A stretch of DNA of 7,242 nucleotides from contig JAITJY010000260.1 of NCBI GenBank assembly GCA_031278675.1, positions 1 through 7,242 of the forward strand, in the 5' to 3' direction. Every line of letters starts with the position of its first letter. Position 1 is the stretch's first letter. The DNA comes from Bifidobacteriaceae bacterium (lineage in GTDB: Bacteria > Actinomycetota > Actinomycetes > Actinomycetales > WQXJ01). The translations under genes and the position numbers were made by a program. The notes beneath the pieces were generated by a model. It worked only from the letters and a program-made list of their open reading frames with translations, ran no database searches and had not been told where the DNA came from. Below, piece after piece: positions 6,534 to 7,242 of this stretch.

Positions 6534-6649
6534 GGCCAGCGGAAGCAGAACTCGGGCCGCCGGGCCAGCGCAAGCAGAACTCGGGCCGCCGGGACGACGG
6601 AAGCAGAACTCGGGCGACAAGGCCGACGCAAGCGGAACTCGGGCGACCG
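6534..6649. repeat. 29 bp module, four copies in unit 3
   Basis: Four 29 bp copies. The first two end in GGGCCGCCG and the last two in GGGCGAC plus AA or CG, so two module subtypes sit side by side. The pattern fits duplication by slippage or unequal recombination. Confidence 0.85.
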
Positions 6650-6695
6650 GGCCGGACAGTGTCGGCGGCGGCGCGCTCAACGCACCGCAAAGGGG

Positions 6696-6818
6696 CGGTT
6701 TGGGCAGTTTCATCACTTCCCGGCGACCCACCGTTCTAGAGCCAACGCTGTGACCTGGGACAACGCCGCCGACCAGGGACGCACCAGCAACCCCACAGTG
6801 CACAAACTGCCCAAACCG
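6696..6818. repeat. 123 bp inverted-end segment, copy 3
   Basis: Arms at 6696-6710 and 6804-6818 remain perfect although the interior has changed at several positions (CGGCGACCC, GTTCTAGAG, GCCGCCGAC). The arms are more constant than the interior. Confidence 0.8.
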
Positions 6819-7159
6819 GTCCCCCAAACAGCCAAACCCCGGCGGCGGCGTGCGTTACACCTGACTTCTGCCGCGTAAGTGACACCCTGGGTGTCGGTGG
6901 TCTTGAGCGCTTCGATGGGCTTGGTTGCGCGCTGGCGCGCCGACCCGGCTGGGTGTTGTGGTGGGCGGGCGTAGTCCCTGGTCAGCGAGTTGAAGTGGCC
7001 GGGCTCGGTCTTGACGGCCAGGAGAGCGGGGCGGGTGCGGGCCTGGCGGGTCTGGGCCTCCGTTTTGCGGTAGTCATTTGTGTTTTCGCTTGCGAAGCGT
7101 TCGCGGGTGGCGTGGTGGCCAGGAGAGCGGGGCGGGTCTGGGCTTCCGTTTTGCGGTAG
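6713..7159 (-). pseudogene. Start-less open frame, possible gene remnant
   Basis: On the minus strand a frame is open for about 148 codons from just after a TGA at 7160-7162 to a TGA at 6713-6715, without ATG, GTG or TTG before the repeat part. Its non-repeat portion (about 6859-7105) has protein-like composition and mostly G/C third positions, with segments such as RERFASENTNDYRKTEAQTR, TEPGHFNSLTRDYARP and ALKTTDTQGVTYAAEVR. After that it enters the nested repeats. I do not recognise the family. It may be the fragment of a gene interrupted by repeats, a gene whose 5' end was lost in a misassembled repeat, or chance in GC-rich DNA. A plus-strand frame at 6953-7159 is Gly/Ala/Val-rich and less protein-like. 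Confidence 0.25.
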
Positions 7160-7226
7160 TCATTTGTGTTTTCGCTTGCGAAGCGTTCGCGGGTGGCGTG
7201 GTGGCCAGGAGAGCGGGGCGGGTGCG
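7016..7226. repeat. 86/101 bp tandem repeat at contig end
   Basis: Copies begin with GGCCAGGAGAGCGGGGCGGG at 7016 (101 bp), 7117 (86 bp) and 7203 (24 bp visible). The first two are nearly identical apart from 15 extra bases in copy 1 and one substitution. Each full copy contains a CGCTT-GCG-AAGCG inverted repeat. The partial third copy follows the copy 1 variant (GTGCG) until the adapter begins. Confidence 0.85.
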
Positions 7227-7242
7227 AGATCGGAAGAGCACA
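7227..7242 (+). other. Illumina TruSeq adapter remnant
   Basis: AGATCGGAAGAGCACA is the first 16 bases of the standard Illumina TruSeq read adapter. It replaces the expected repeat sequence exactly at the contig end, so it is an untrimmed library artefact and should be removed. Confidence 0.95.

Larger units (their letters stand above)
5858..6858. repeat. Long nested tandem repeat, three full units plus partial
   Basis: Units begin with CCCCCAAAC at 5858, 6131, 6462 and 6821 (the last breaks off near 6858). Lengths are 273, 331 and 359 bp. The difference is wholly explained by 1, 3 and 4 copies of an internal 29 bp module: 244 + 29n gives 273, 331 and 360, and the third unit has one base missing in its CCGCAAAGG segment. 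Each unit contains, in order, a CGCTACNCGCCC block, the 29 bp modules, a GTGTCGGCGGCGGCGCGCTC block and a 123 bp segment with inverted ends. Because 29 is not a multiple of three, open frames on either strand shift between copies, so none is listed as a gene. Confidence 0.9.

Noticed and set aside
5892..6827. Minus-strand proteins beginning or containing MKLPKPPL (several overlapping frames)
   Set aside because: They are the mirror of the inverted arms and repeat with changing C-termini, low-complexity Pro/Ala/Arg content and frame shifts between copies.
5711..6858. CRISPR array
   Set aside because: Repeats of 22-23 and 29 bp are directly head to tail with no unique spacers, copies vary internally, and no cas gene is present.

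Overview
The window looks like one end of a draft, short-read contig from a high-GC Gram-positive bacterium, most likely an actinobacterium. Reasons: strong G/C preference at third codon positions, long Gly/Ala-rich linkers, a secreted protein joining a CAP domain to VCBS/FG-GAP repeats of the kind common in Streptomyces and relatives, and regulatory motifs that resemble actinobacterial CRP/GlxR and DevR/DosR sites. The last 16 bases are the start of the Illumina TruSeq adapter, so the right edge is a sequencing artefact and not genome.

Layout. Positions 1-375 (minus): 5' part of a type IV pilin gene running off the left edge, preceded by a leader that can form stable RNA structure (about 406-519). 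Positions 697-957: roughly 3.5 degenerate copies of a 75-76 bp tandem repeat, non-coding. Positions 1016-2905 (plus): an orphan membrane sensor histidine kinase with six predicted membrane segments and an intact H box, N box, G1 and G2, but with its ATP lid expanded by about 120-130 residues of Gly/Ala repeat. Positions 2915-5434 (minus): a convergent gene, only 9 bases away, for a large exported protein with a CAP domain and five C-terminal VCBS/FG-GAP-like repeats. Upstream of it are a good sigma-70-type promoter, a perfect TGTGA-N6-TCACA operator and a DosR-like palindrome.

Positions 5711-7226 hold no convincing complete gene. They contain a 22-23 bp tandem array (5711-5857), then a nested tandem array (5858-6858) whose units are 273, 331 and 359 bp because they carry 1, 3 and 4 copies of an internal 29 bp module, then a possible gene remnant and an 86/101 bp tandem repeat that ends in the adapter.

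The three genes do not form an operon. A pilin and a secreted multidomain protein both point to surface or extracellular functions, and the kinase could sense envelope or environmental signals, but no direct functional link is shown. I see no complete new multigene system. The most unusual things are the expanded ATP lid of the kinase and the quantised nested repeat array.
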